A stretch of 64,000 bases of DNA from Myxococcales bacterium (lineage in GTDB: Bacteria; Myxococcota_A; Polyangia; Polyangiales; Polyangiaceae), in the NCBI GenBank assembly GCA_016191785.1, contig JACPVJ010000186.1:34362-98361 (forward strand). The letters run 5' to 3'. Positions 63,613 to 64,000 of the stretch are shown here, in pieces. Positions within the stretch are counted from its first letter, which is position 1, and every line of letters starts with the position of its first letter. Below the pieces are notes generated by a model. It searched no databases. It saw only the letters and a list, made by a program, of their open reading frames with translations, and had not been told where the DNA came from. A program made the translations under genes and the position numbers.

Positions 63613-63999
63613 TCAGCGCGTCCAGATTTTACCCGCGGCGCGTCGCCGTTTGCGTAGCCGGCGCGCGATGGTGCCGAGCTTCTTGTTCACCTTGTCGAGG
63701 TCGAACCGCTCCGGGTCGAAGCGCGGACCGACCCACGTCTTCACGTCTCGGTACTCGGCGTCGGTGGGGTCGGCGAGGACGCGCAAGAGGTCCTCGTAGC
63801 CGGGTGGACCACCGCAATCCTCCGGTGGATACGCACGGGCGCCCGCGAGGCACTCGCCAACCGCGGGATCTGGGCCGGGCTCGGAGACGCTCTCCACGGT
63901 GATGGTATGCTCCCAGTCGTCGCCGTAGTCGTAGCGGTAGAGAAACACCGTTCCCTCGCGGGCGACGGCCCCGATGGGCGCCGCTGCTTCATCGACAAC
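63613..63999 (-). CDS. Plasmid pRiA4b ORF-3-like protein, 3' part (5' end outside window)
   Basis: The minus-strand frame is open from the window edge to TGA at 63613, so ~128 residues are present. Motifs FLYRYDYGDDWEHTI, CLAGARAYPPEDCGG, PGYEDLLRVLADP and FDPERFDLDKVN are diagnostic of the pRiA4b ORF-3-like family. Its biochemical function is unknown; members are common on plasmids and in accessory regions, often with transposase-like genes. The start lies beyond the window. Confidence 0.88.
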   Translation of the reverse strand, partial: VVDEAAAPIGAVAREGTVFLYRYDYGDDWEHTITVESVSEPGPDPAVGECLAGARAYPPEDCGGPPGYEDLLRVLADPTDAEYRDVKTWVGPRFDPERFDLDKVNKKLGTIARRLRKRRRAAGKIWTR

Positions 64000-64000
64000 C

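Overview
The window is high-GC DNA that looks like a chromosomal heavy-metal resistance and envelope-stress island from a deltaproteobacterium, most likely a myxobacterium (Myxococcota). That assignment rests on a MYXO-CTERM-like C-terminus (gene at 6065-7057), a DUF3570 porin, many Gly-rich and Cys-rich lipoproteins, HEAT-repeat proteins and protein-arginine deiminases. No rRNA, tRNA or CRISPR array was found. The organism assignment is an inference.

Layout. (1) 1-10.1 kb: the end of a multicopper oxidase, a YcaO/TOMM-type cyclodehydratase, a hemerythrin-like protein, a DUF3570 outer-membrane protein, a secreted endonuclease I, a beta-propeller protein, a CAP-domain protein and several small lipoproteins. 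(2) 10.2-30 kb: two CusCBA-type Cu(I)/Ag(I) RND efflux operons on the minus strand (10221-16127 and 20382-26531). Between them lie a second multicopper oxidase, a lipoprotein with a heavy-metal-binding domain and a third TolC-like protein. Upstream sits a histidine kinase / sigma54-activator pair (27109-29969). (3) 30-43.4 kb: envelope genes including two copies of a deiminase + HEAT-repeat module (31902-34628 and 40555-43397), a PaaK/CapK-like adenylating enzyme, a methyltransferase, a class III cyclase fused to a YHS domain, and a probable PD-(D/E)XK nuclease. (4) 43.4-61.6 kb: a Zn/Cd/Co-type region with a CadC-like ArsR repressor, two CzcCBA-like systems (45305-49804; 55569-61167), two P1B ATPases, a TlpA-like thioredoxin and twin lipoproteins. 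(5) 61.7-64 kb: a broken large serine recombinase, repeats, a strong terminator and the end of a pRiA4b ORF-3-like gene. This looks like an island edge.

How it works together. The left 40 kb carries thirteen sigma54-type -24/-12 elements, each correctly oriented in front of a gene. Seven have a shared 17-bp dyad (GTGAYS-N5-SRTCAC) 41-62 bp upstream. One of these is the promoter of the kinase/regulator operon itself. I infer that this ZraSR-like pair controls copper efflux, periplasmic detoxification, the YcaO gene and at least one deiminase module. The right-hand region has different control: two nearly identical promoter/operator blocks, one in front of the CadC-like repressor. The parts most likely to be new are the deiminase + HEAT modules and the YcaO enzyme placed in a metal-stress sigma54 regulon.
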